NCBI RefSeq assembly: GCF_009729095.1
Contig: NZ_VTGX01000001.1
Location: 930,001-994,000, forward strand
Reading direction: 5' to 3'
DNA: 64,000 nucleotides
Origin: Mycolicibacterium sp. CBMA 247
GTDB lineage: Bacteria > Actinomycetota > Actinomycetes > Mycobacteriales > Mycobacteriaceae
Shown: one piece after another, positions 39,412-46,211 of the stretch
Layout of the letters: each line of letters opens with the position of its first letter
Numbering within the stretch: position 1 is the stretch's first letter
The notes under the pieces: generated by a model
What the model saw: the letters and a program-made list of their open reading frames with translations, nothing else
What the model was told of the DNA's origin: nothing
Databases searched by the model: none
Position numbers and translations under genes: made by a program

Positions 39412-39645
39412 TCACTTCACGACGGCGACGGAGTCCATCGCGCTGGGTTGGGGCAACCGGCAATCTTCCACCTTCGGATTGACGCCGGCATAGTTCAGCG
39501 GCCCGGCGACAACGGTGAGCGCAATGGTGCCGGCAGTTGCACAGCTCGTTGATCCACCGTGGAAGTAGTCGCGCTGCCAGGCTGCCACCACGCCGATCAC
39601 CAGCCAGATGAGTACGAGCGTTCCGAACAATCCACCAAGTCTCAT
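39412..39645 (-). CDS. small membrane protein (Rv3289c position)
   Basis: This 77-residue protein has one membrane segment (residues 4-21, GGLFGTLVLIWLVIGVVAAW) followed by an external part with two cysteines (TSCATAG and DCRLPQ). It ends AMDSVAVVK. It sits between usfY and lat as Rv3289c does, and is probably its counterpart. The gene has no Shine-Dalgarno sequence; a near-perfect SigF promoter ends 9 nt before the ATG, so it is a leaderless SigF-dependent gene. Function is unknown. Confidence 0.82.
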   Translation of the reverse strand: MRLGGLFGTLVLIWLVIGVVAAWQRDYFHGGSTSCATAGTIALTVVAGPLNYAGVNPKVEDCRLPQPSAMDSVAVVK

Positions 39646-39654
39646 GGCGGGCGG

Positions 39655-39680
39655 ATACCCGGCTGACGCGCGGGTCAAAC
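39655..39680 (-). promoter_or_regulatory. SigF-type promoter of the Rv3289c-position gene
   Basis: On the minus strand GTTT (39680-39677), 16 nt, GGGTAT (39660-39655) matches the known mycobacterial SigF consensus GTTT-N15-17-GGGTA. Nine bases separate the -10 from the ATG at 39645, so the transcript should begin at or within a few bases of the start codon. Confidence 0.85.
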
Positions 39681-39802
39681 ATCCTGGCAAACCACACGGT
39701 GTCCGATGGCCGTCTCTGCCAACGGAATTGATCTCCCTGCCACGGAGCGGGGGACCCAAGTCAATTGTTCAAGGTCATGATCAAGCGTAGAGTCCGATTC
39801 GA

Positions 39803-39820
39803 GGTTGAGTTCACAGCCGC
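39803..39820. repeat. 18-bp element shared by the two STAS genes, copy 2
   Basis: Exact copy of the element at 35786-35803 (GGTTGAGTTCACAGCCGC), here 114 bp before the STAS2 start. GTCATCGA follows at 39830-39837. Confidence 0.75.
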
Positions 39821-39835
39821 CCCGGAATCGTCATC

Positions 39836-39866
39836 GAGTGTAGGGGGTGTGAGACTCCCTACACTC
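39836..39866 (+). promoter_or_regulatory. stem-loop in the STAS2 leader
   Basis: GAGTGTAGGG (39836-39845) and CCCTACACTC (39857-39866) form a perfect 10-bp stem with an 11-nt loop. The overlapping pair ACTCA (39863-39867) and TGAGT (39875-39879) could form a competing hairpin. The arrangement could be an operator dyad or an mRNA switch before STAS2. Confidence 0.5.
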
Positions 39867-39933
39867 AGGGGTTTTGAGTCCACAGAGCCTGAAGTGTGAC
39901 GTGACCGCAGTGTTTCTACTGAGGGAGTCACCA

Positions 39934-40362
39934 ATGCCTACCATCAGCGTCGCCAGACCGACCACGTCGCCTCCCAGCGACCACGCCCGCGCACAATTCG
40001 GCGCCCAGTGGCTGTGGCCGGCCATTGCGGTGATCAGCGTGAACGGTGAGCTGGACGCCTCCAATGCCGCCGAGCTGACCGAATGCGGAATCCGGCACAC
40101 CAGGCCGAGCGGACAACTCATCTTGGATATGAGTGAGGTGGAGTTCTTCGGGGCATGCTGCTTCGCCTGCCTCCACACCGTCAACGTGCGGTGTGCCGGC
40201 GAAAACATCGACTGGGTATTGATTCCCAGCCCCGCGGTGTGGCGGGTGCTGCGTATCTGCGACCCTGAGCGCGCCTTGCCTGCCTCGACCGGACTGCCGG
40301 CGGCCCTGGTGAAGCTGCGCAACCAACCGCGACAGCTCCAGTTGGTGAACCCGGAGCGCTAG
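39934..40362 (+). CDS. STAS-domain anti-anti-sigma factor with cysteine cluster, copy 2
   Basis: This 142-residue STAS protein is homologous to the copy at 35903 (shared AVISVNGELDASNAAEL, IDWVLIPSPAVWRVLRICDPE). In the loop where phosphorylated STAS proteins have DSSG it has GACC, with cysteines 75, 76 and 79 and further cysteines 51, 87 and 109. With no serine and six cysteines, a redox switch is more likely than phosphorylation. M. tuberculosis RsfA, a related SigF antagonist, is redox-regulated. GGGAG precedes the ATG by 6 nt. It is convergent with rsbW2, overlapping by 4 bp. Confidence 0.88.
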   Translation: MPTISVARPTTSPPSDHARAQFGAQWLWPAIAVISVNGELDASNAAELTECGIRHTRPSGQLILDMSEVEFFGACCFACLHTVNVRCAGENIDWVLIPSPAVWRVLRICDPERALPASTGLPAALVKLRNQPRQLQLVNPER

Positions 40363-40943
40363 CGGCCCGCTGACGCCCATCGCCGCCGAATCGTCAGCGA
40401 GATGCCGAATACCGGTCCGTCAGAATCTCCCTCCTCGAAATCAGTGCCCTCGGAGAAAGTGCCCACCTTATCGGTCAGTGCCTCCAGGACACGGCGGCTG
40501 AATCCGCTCAAAGTGACGTTGGCCGGATCGCCCTCGGGAGCATCGCAGGCAGCCGACACCCGAACATTGACGTCGTGTGCGCGGGGATCTTCGACGAGCA
40601 CCAGCGTGGCGCCCTCGGCGGCAATACCGATCAGCACCGTGCAGGCTTCATCCACCGCCAGGGCCAAGTCCGCGGCGATATCGCCATCCAGCTCTTCATA
40701 GTTGGCCAGCGTGCCTGTCATCGCTCTCACCACTGCCAGCGCCTCGGTGCGGGCGGGCACCCGGAGTTCGACAGCTCGTAAACCGCGGGTGCGGCCAGAT
40801 CCCCAGCGGGGTATTCGCCGGCCGTGCAGCACAGTCAACGGCGGCGCCGGCGTGCGGCGCGCGCCACGGTTATCCGTTTTGCCACCGGGGTCTGTCCGGA
40901 AGGTTTCGCCCTTCCCGGTATCGGAACGGTCTGACGATGACAT
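40359..40943 (-). CDS. second RsbW-type anti-sigma factor (RsbW2)
   Basis: This 194-residue GHKL-fold protein is homologous to RsbW at 37066: VELRVPARTEALAVVRAMTGTLANYEE, ADLALAVDEACTVLIGIA, VLEALTDKVGTF, VFGISLTIRRR. It carries a 50-residue basic, Arg/Gly-rich N-terminal extension that RsbW lacks. As in RsbW, the N-box asparagine is not evident (DEACTVLI). There is no Shine-Dalgarno sequence; a SigF promoter ends 9 nt before the ATG at 40943, implying a leaderless, SigF-dependent transcript and a negative feedback loop on SigF. Confidence 0.88.
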   Translation of the reverse strand: MSSSDRSDTGKGETFRTDPGGKTDNRGARRTPAPPLTVLHGRRIPRWGSGRTRGLRAVELRVPARTEALAVVRAMTGTLANYEELDGDIAADLALAVDEACTVLIGIAAEGATLVLVEDPRAHDVNVRVSAACDAPEGDPANVTLSGFSRRVLEALTDKVGTFSEGTDFEEGDSDGPVFGISLTIRRRWASAGR

Positions 40944-40952
40944 AGTTGCCGC

Positions 40953-40980
40953 GTACCCACCAGCGTCCGGTCGCTAAACC
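40953..40980 (-). promoter_or_regulatory. SigF-type promoter of rsbW2
   Basis: On the minus strand GGTTT (40980-40976), 17 nt after the T of GTTT, then GGGTAC (40958-40953) matches the SigF consensus. The distance from the -10 to the ATG is 9 nt, identical to the promoter at 39655-39680. Confidence 0.85.
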
Positions 40981-41029
40981 AAGGCCCAGGGCGCAATGAG
41001 ACTGCGCCGACGGGGTAGGGCTAAACCTC

Positions 41030-41707
41030 CTACCCGACCCGCAGGTGGGTGGTCAGCAGCAACCGGTCGAAGACCACGCGGTTGGGAAGCGTCTCGGTGT
41101 AGTCGAGATCGAGGAAATCCTTCGCCAGCTGCTCGGCCAGCAGGCGCAATTTGGTGTTGGTTTCCTGGGACCGCCATTTGAGCAGCTCGAACGCCGAATC
41201 CGCGTTGATCCGGTAGATCAGCATCAACATGCCCTTGGCCTGCTCTATGGCACTGCGGGCCTCGGCGATCTCGGCCACCATCTCGGTGACGGTCTGCTGG
41301 TGAGCCTGTGCGATAGACGGTGAGACGTCGACGTAGAAGCCGTGCGTCCCGACGATCGTGCCGGCGTCGTCGAACAGCTGATCCCCGATCACGACGACGT
41401 GGTGGACATTGCCGGCAGCGTCGATGATGCGGTGGCGGGTGCTGAACGCGCCCGAGGTGCGCCGGATCTCCTCCAGGGTCGCGGCCACCTGACCGTAGTC
41501 CTCGGGATGCTTGTGGGAGAGCACCAGCTCGGTCGTCGGATTTGCGGTACCCGGCTCATATCCGTGCATCCGTTCCACCTGAGGCGACCATTCCCAGCAC
41601 TCGTCGGCGAAGTAGAACCGGAACCAACCGACACGCTGCGGCTCACCGCCGGCCAGCGCATGCTCGATCGGCGACTCGACGCTTCCCGCGACCGGTTCAC
41701 TCGCCAC
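41030..41707 (-). CDS. PAS-ANTAR regulator
   Basis: This 225-residue protein has a PAS domain (residues 25-130: WEWSPQVERMHGYEPG, THGFYVDVSP) and a C-terminal ANTAR domain (residues 138-205: EIAEARSAIEQAKGMLMLIYRINADSAFELLKWRSQETNTKLRLLAEQLA in pieces). ANTAR proteins bind paired RNA hairpins and prevent transcription termination. The PAS domain would sense a ligand or redox state. It begins with GTG and sits upstream of rsbW2, parallel to it. It may control stress genes post-initiation; targets cannot be identified from this window. Confidence 0.9.
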   Translation of the reverse strand: MASEPVAGSVESPIEHALAGGEPQRVGWFRFYFADECWEWSPQVERMHGYEPGTANPTTELVLSHKHPEDYGQVAATLEEIRRTSGAFSTRHRIIDAAGNVHHVVVIGDQLFDDAGTIVGTHGFYVDVSPSIAQAHQQTVTEMVAEIAEARSAIEQAKGMLMLIYRINADSAFELLKWRSQETNTKLRLLAEQLAKDFLDLDYTETLPNRVVFDRLLLTTHLRVG

Positions 41708-41779
41708 AGACTGAGATTAACGCGCAGAGCTCGTGGTGGCCCGGCGGATTTGTCACAGGGGGCGTCTACATTCGGCGCC

Positions 41780-42391
41780 GTGAGACGGCTTCGGATCAAG
41801 CTCTGCATCGCGGCCGGGGCGGCGGCCGCGCTCGCGGGTCACCTGGCCGGGGTCGACGCGGTGTGGAGCCTGGTGATCGGCGGCGCAGTGCCCCTGGTGC
41901 TGGCGGCCACTCCGCGGTTCCTGCTGGGCGCATTCCGCGGAGCCAGGACACCTAGCGCACGCGAGCAGGCCGCCACCGAAATGTCCGGGCTGGAATTCGA
42001 GGACCACGTGGCCCATGTAGCTCGAACCTGTGGGCTGCCGGTGATCATGACGCCTGTCACCGGCGACTGGGGGGTGGATTTGATCGTGGGACACCGGCCG
42101 AGCCGGATTGCGGTGCAATGCAAACGACTGTCACGCCCGGTGGGCGCGAGTGCCGTTCAGGAGGTCGTCGCGGGCGCGCCGATGCAGGATTGCGCCAAGA
42201 CCATGGTGGTCACCAACAACGAATTCACCCCGGCCGCCCGCAAACTCGCCGAACTTCACGGTTGCGAGTTAGTGGGCGGAGCCGATCTGCCCAGGCTCAA
42301 ATCGATCCTGCGCCGAGCCGCAGCTCCTGAGCCGGCCCCGGCTTCTGACCCGGCCCCGGCTTCTGACCCGGCCGCAGACAGTGCGTCCTAG
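41780..42391 (+). CDS. Mrr-type restriction endonuclease fold, membrane-anchored
   Basis: This 203-residue protein has two N-terminal hydrophobic segments (residues 5-22 and 26-47), then an Mrr-like nuclease domain: LEFEDHVAHVARTCGLPVIMTPVTGDWGVDLIVGHRPSRIAVQCKRL. The D-x(n)-QxK active-site pattern of PD-(D/E)XK nucleases is present (Asp in GVDLIV, Gln and Lys in VQCKR). The tail is Pro/Ala-rich with a tandem repeat. Without a partner methylase nearby it is probably not a classical restriction system. It is convergent with lat, overlapping by 4 bp. Confidence 0.8.
   Translation: MRRLRIKLCIAAGAAAALAGHLAGVDAVWSLVIGGAVPLVLAATPRFLLGAFRGARTPSAREQAATEMSGLEFEDHVAHVARTCGLPVIMTPVTGDWGVDLIVGHRPSRIAVQCKRLSRPVGASAVQEVVAGAPMQDCAKTMVVTNNEFTPAARKLAELHGCELVGGADLPRLKSILRRAAAPEPAPASDPAPASDPAADSAS
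42332..42373. repeat. 18-bp tandem repeat in the Mrr-like gene
   Basis: The 18-bp unit CCGGCCCCGGCTTCTGAC occurs twice without change (42332-42349 and 42350-42367), followed by a partial third copy. It keeps the frame and encodes repeats of PAPASD in the C-terminal tail, so copy number can change without a frameshift. Confidence 0.9.
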
Positions 42392-43716
42392 CCCGCGGAT
42401 CGCAGCGCATCGCGGACGGCCGCGAGACAGGCATCGATCTCCTCGCGGGTGGTCGTCAGCGCGGGCCGGAACCGCACCGAGTCTGCCCCACTCGGCAGCA
42501 CGATGACGTGACTGTCCCACAATCGCCGAATCAGCTCGTCGCGCGCGGCGGGCGTGGGCAGACTGAACGCACACATCAGGCCGCGGCCGCGCGGATGGAG
42601 CACGGTGTCGGCGAAATCTGCTGACAGCATGCGTAACTGACCGAGGAGATACTCGCCCGTCACCGCGGCATTGCGGAACAGGTCGTCGGTTTCGATGATC
42701 TCCAGGATGCGCCGTGAGCGCACCATGTCTACCAGGTTGCCGCCCCAGGTGGAGTTGATCCGCGAGCTCACGGTGAAGACGTTGTCGGCGACCTCATCGA
42801 CTCGCCGTCCGGCCATCACCCCGCACACCTGGGTCTTCTTCCCGAAGGCAACCACATCCGGGGCAACTCCCAATTGCTGGTAGGCCCAGGCAGTTCCGGT
42901 GATCCCGCACCCGGTCTGCACCTCGTCGAAGATCAGCAGGGCGTCGAACTCGTCGCACAGGTCCCGCATTGCCGCGAAGAACTGCGGCCGGATATGCCGG
43001 TCACCACCCTCGCCTTGGATCGGTTCGGCGATGAAGCAGGCGATGTCGTGCGGGTTGGCCTCGAACGCCGCTCGGGCCGCACGTAGCGAGTCAGCTTCGA
43101 GCGCAACGATATCCACGCCGGGCCGGAGGTAAGGGGTTTCGATGCGTGGCCAGTCGAACTTCGGGAAGCGGGCCACCTTGATCGGGTCGGTGTTGGTCAG
43201 CGACAAGGTGTATCCGCTTCGACCATGGAAGGCCCCGCGTAGGTGGAGCACCTTGGTGCCGAGCGCGGCGTCGATCCCACGGGCCTCGTTGTGCCGGCTC
43301 TTCCAGTCGAATGCCACCTTGAGTGCGTTCTCGACGGCCAGCGCGCCGCCGTCGACGAAGAACAGATGCGGCAGGTCCGGATCGCCGAGCACGCGGCGGA
43401 AGGTGTCGACGAATCGGGCCAACGGCACGCTGTAGATGTCGGAGTTGCTCGGCTTGTTCACCGCGGCCTGGGCCAGCTCGGCACGGAAGTGTTCGTCATC
43501 GGCCAGCGCCGGGTGGTTCATCCCGAGCGCGGACGAGGCGAAGAAGGTGAACATGTCGAGGAAGCGTTCGCCGGTGCGCGCATCCACCAGATACGAGCCT
43601 CGGGAGCTGTCCAGGTCGAGGACGAAATCGAAGCCATCGGTCAAAATGCTGCGCGTCAGGACCGCCCGCACCCGGTCGGGAGTTACGCGCGGCGTCGACG
43701 TCAGCACTGCAGTCAT
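42388..43716 (-). CDS. lat: L-lysine epsilon-aminotransferase
   Basis: Lat (442 aa) transfers the epsilon-amino group of lysine to 2-oxoglutarate, giving alpha-aminoadipate semialdehyde/piperideine-6-carboxylate, which Pcd (44309) oxidises. PLP-fold features are ALAVENALKVAFDWKSRH, AFHGRSGYTLSLTNTD, LLIFDEVQTGCGITG and the Schiff-base lysine in DVVAFGKKTQVCG. It is strongly induced in persister models in M. tuberculosis. Two dyads lie between it and lrpA. It is adjacent to the Lrp-type regulator on the same strand, as in M. tuberculosis. Confidence 0.97.
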   Translation of the reverse strand: MTAVLTSTPRVTPDRVRAVLTRSILTDGFDFVLDLDSSRGSYLVDARTGERFLDMFTFFASSALGMNHPALADDEHFRAELAQAAVNKPSNSDIYSVPLARFVDTFRRVLGDPDLPHLFFVDGGALAVENALKVAFDWKSRHNEARGIDAALGTKVLHLRGAFHGRSGYTLSLTNTDPIKVARFPKFDWPRIETPYLRPGVDIVALEADSLRAARAAFEANPHDIACFIAEPIQGEGGDRHIRPQFFAAMRDLCDEFDALLIFDEVQTGCGITGTAWAYQQLGVAPDVVAFGKKTQVCGVMAGRRVDEVADNVFTVSSRINSTWGGNLVDMVRSRRILEIIETDDLFRNAAVTGEYLLGQLRMLSADFADTVLHPRGRGLMCAFSLPTPAARDELIRRLWDSHVIVLPSGADSVRFRPALTTTREEIDACLAAVRDALRSAG

Positions 43717-43719
43717 GCC

Positions 43720-43753
43720 GCCATATTAGCGGAATCTTTACGGGTAATATGGC
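43720..43753. promoter_or_regulatory. long dyad at the lat promoter
   Basis: GCCATATTA (43720-43728) and TAATATGGC (43745-43753) are perfect reverse complements separated by 16 bp, starting 3 bp before the lat ATG. This AT-rich stretch stands out in a GC-rich genome. It is a likely LrpA operator or a hairpin in the lat leader. Confidence 0.7.
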
Positions 43754-43759
43754 TATTGA

Positions 43760-43774
43760 CCGTAACCGTTACGG
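43760..43774. promoter_or_regulatory. 15-bp dyad overlapping the lrpA stop codon
   Basis: CCGTAAC-C-GTTACGG is a perfect dyad of 7-bp arms around one C. It covers the lrpA stop codon and lies upstream of lat. Together with the dyad at 43720-43753 it forms a compact regulatory region, in line with LrpA control of lat known in M. tuberculosis. Confidence 0.65.
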
Positions 43775-44233
43775 AACATAGTTCCTATCACTGTAAAATG
43801 TTTGCAAAATAATCGTGCTGCGCGTCCGGACGTTGGCTGCGGTCCTGATCCGCTGGAGTAGGTCCTCCAAGGCCCGGGCCGAGGCGACCCGGACCAGCAG
43901 GACATAGCTCTCCTCACCGGCCACCGAGTGGCACGATTCGATTTCGGGGATGTGCTGCAACCGCGCCGGTGCATCATCGGGTTGAGACGGATCGAGAGGA
44001 GTGATGGCGACGAACGCCGAGAGCATGTTGCCCAGCGCTTCGGGATTCAGCCGCGCAGCGTATCCGGTCACCACACCCCGCGACTCCAGCCGGCGCACGC
44101 GCGCCTGCACCGCCGAGACCGACAATCCGGCCGCCGCTGCCAGCTGCGCCAGGGTGGCCCTGCCGTCAGCGGCCAGCGCGCGGACCAGGATCCGGTCGGT
44201 GTCGTCCAGCACGTGTTCGTCGGCTTCTCCCAT
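43769..44233 (-). CDS. lrpA: Lrp/AsnC-family regulator LrpA
   Basis: This 154-residue feast/famine regulator has an N-terminal winged helix (residues 10-55, LDDTDRILVRALAADGRATLAQLAAAAGLSVSAVQARVRRLESRGVV in pieces) and a C-terminal RAM domain (AFVAITPLDPSQPDDAPARL, then ESCHSVAGEESYVLLVRV). The M. tuberculosis counterpart Rv3291c binds the lat promoter and responds to amino acids. It lies directly upstream of lat. The ATG at 44233 (MGEADEHVLDDTDR) was chosen because the DNA-binding domain starts there. It is divergent from pcd. Confidence 0.95.
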   Translation of the reverse strand: MGEADEHVLDDTDRILVRALAADGRATLAQLAAAAGLSVSAVQARVRRLESRGVVTGYAARLNPEALGNMLSAFVAITPLDPSQPDDAPARLQHIPEIESCHSVAGEESYVLLVRVASARALEDLLQRIRTAANVRTRSTIILQTFYSDRNYVP

Positions 44234-44308
44234 GGCCCGCACTGTAACTCCTCGCCGGGCCCGTCCACCTCGCCATTTCCCGCGGTAGGCCAACCAGAAA
44301 GGCACACG

Positions 44309-45859
44309 ATGACCACCACCGAACGGACCGATCTCCCCACCAGCGAGGAGCTGCGCAGGCGGGTACGGCAGGCCCTGAACGCCATGGGTGCCGACGTCGA
44401 TCTGGGCGAGCCCACGACTTCGGGGCATACGCTGCACGCCAGCACGCCGATCAGCGGAGACGTGCTGTTCACCCTGCCCGAAGACAGCCTTGAACAGGTT
44501 GACGCCGCGATTGCCGATGCCGCACAAGCCTTCTCGACCTGGCGCACCACCCCGGCACCGGTGCGCGGGGCACTGGTGGCACGCCTGGGCGAGTTGCTCG
44601 TCGAGCACAAGGCCGATCTGGCGACCCTGGTGACGGTGGAAGCGGGCAAGATCACCTCCGAGGCGCTGGGCGAGGTGCAGGAGATGATCGACATCTGCCA
44701 GTTCGCCGTCGGTCTCTCCCGCCAGTTGTACGGCCGCACCATCGCTTCCGAACGTCCCGGGCACCGACTGATGGAGACCTGGCACCCGCTGGGCGTCGTC
44801 GGCGTGATCACCGCGTTCAACTTTCCGGTCGCGGTGTGGTCGTGGAATACCGCGATCGCACTGGTCTGCGGCGACACCGTGGTGTGGAAACCCTCGGAGC
44901 TGACCCCGCTCACCGCGATCGCCTGCCAGGCGCTGATCGAGCGCGCCGCAGCCGATGTGGGGGCACCCGCGTCGGTGAGCCGGCTCATCCTTGGTGAGCG
45001 CGAACTGGGTGAGCGGCTGGTCGACGATCCGCGGGTTGCGCTGGTCAGCGCGACCGGTTCGGTGCGGATGGGCCAGCAGGTGGGACCCCGCGTCGCCGCC
45101 CGGTTCGGCAAAGTGCTGCTCGAGCTGGGCGGGAACAACGCCGCGATCGTGACCCCGTCGGCCGATCTAGATCTCGCGGTGCGTGGCATCGTGTTCTCAG
45201 CCGCGGGCACCGCAGGACAGCGCTGCACCACGCTGCGCAGGTTGATCGTCCACTCCTCCATCGCCGACGATCTGGTGTCCCGGATCGTCTCGGCCTATCA
45301 GAGCCTGCCCATCGGCGACCCGAACGTGGACGGAACCCTGGTCGGCCCGCTCATTCACACCCGCGCCTACCGCGACATGGTCGGAGCGCTGGAGCAGGCC
45401 CGTACCGACGGTGGTGAAGTGTTCGGCGGCGAGCGTCACGACCTCGGCGACGAGGGCGCGTTCTACGTCGCACCCGCGGTGGTACGGATGCCTGCGCAGA
45501 CTGCCGTCGTGCACACCGAGACCTTCGCCCCGATCCTCTACGTCCTGACCTACGACGGGCTTGACGAGGCGATCGCCCTGAACAACGCGGTGCCGCAGGG
45601 ACTTTCCTCGGCGATCTTCACCACCGACGTCCGCGAGGCCGAGCGGTTCATGGCCCCCGACGGCTCCGATTGCGGTATCGCCAATGTCAACATCGGGACC
45701 TCCGGTGCCGAGATCGGCGGCGCATTCGGTGGTGAGAAGCACACCGGTGGTGGCCGCGAGTCCGGCTCAGACGCCTGGAAGGCGTACATGCGCCGCGCCA
45801 CCAACACCGTCAACTACTCCTCGGAACTGCCGCTGGCCCAGGGGGTGCATTTCGGCTGA
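44309..45859 (+). CDS. pcd: piperideine-6-carboxylate (aminoadipate-semialdehyde) dehydrogenase
   Basis: This 516-residue aldehyde dehydrogenase completes the step after Lat, giving alpha-aminoadipate. Catalytic residues are visible: the Asn in ITAFNFPVAVW, Glu in LLELGGNNAAIV, and Cys in AGTAGQRCTTLRR; the NAD-binding WKPSELTPLTA is present. It starts with ATG at 44309 behind GAAAGG. It is divergent from lrpA, so LrpA probably controls both directions. Confidence 0.95.
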   Translation: MTTTERTDLPTSEELRRRVRQALNAMGADVDLGEPTTSGHTLHASTPISGDVLFTLPEDSLEQVDAAIADAAQAFSTWRTTPAPVRGALVARLGELLVEHKADLATLVTVEAGKITSEALGEVQEMIDICQFAVGLSRQLYGRTIASERPGHRLMETWHPLGVVGVITAFNFPVAVWSWNTAIALVCGDTVVWKPSELTPLTAIACQALIERAAADVGAPASVSRLILGERELGERLVDDPRVALVSATGSVRMGQQVGPRVAARFGKVLLELGGNNAAIVTPSADLDLAVRGIVFSAAGTAGQRCTTLRRLIVHSSIADDLVSRIVSAYQSLPIGDPNVDGTLVGPLIHTRAYRDMVGALEQARTDGGEVFGGERHDLGDEGAFYVAPAVVRMPAQTAVVHTETFAPILYVLTYDGLDEAIALNNAVPQGLSSAIFTTDVREAERFMAPDGSDCGIANVNIGTSGAEIGGAFGGEKHTGGGRESGSDAWKAYMRRATNTVNYSSELPLAQGVHFG

Positions 45860-45872
45860 CCGGGTCCCCCGC

Positions 45873-46151
45873 TCAACCTTCTGGTTCACACTCGACGTCG
45901 ACGTACACGGTGGTGAATTGCAGCGCGGTGGTACGCGCCGCGGGTACCCCGTGCACATCGGTCACCGTGCACTGCGACAGCGGAACTCCGTTGTCCCCGT
46001 TGATCTGGACGGCATAGCCGGCAGCGCTCAGCTCCCGCACCACATCCGGGGCTTTGGTGCCGCCGGTCGGTGCCGCTGATACCGGTGCCGCCGGCCACAC
46101 GGCTCCGACGAGTCCCGCGGCCACCGCTACTGCGCATATCGATCTGTTCAT
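45873..46151 (-). CDS. small secreted protein
   Basis: This 92-residue exported protein has a signal peptide (residues 5-27, with cleavage likely after VSA). The mature part contains ELSAAGYAVQINGDNGVPLSQCTVTDVHGV and ends VYVDVECEPEG, with two cysteines suited to a disulfide. The same arrangement occurs in many small secreted mycobacterial proteins of unknown function. GGAGG precedes the ATG at 46151 by 8 nt. It is convergent with pcd. Confidence 0.82.
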   Translation of the reverse strand: MNRSICAVAVAAGLVGAVWPAAPVSAAPTGGTKAPDVVRELSAAGYAVQINGDNGVPLSQCTVTDVHGVPAARTTALQFTTVYVDVECEPEG

Positions 46152-46211
46152 CTGGCGGACCTCCTGCATCCGTAGGTTTCACCTATCGATATGCGAGGTG
46201 GTTACACCAGC

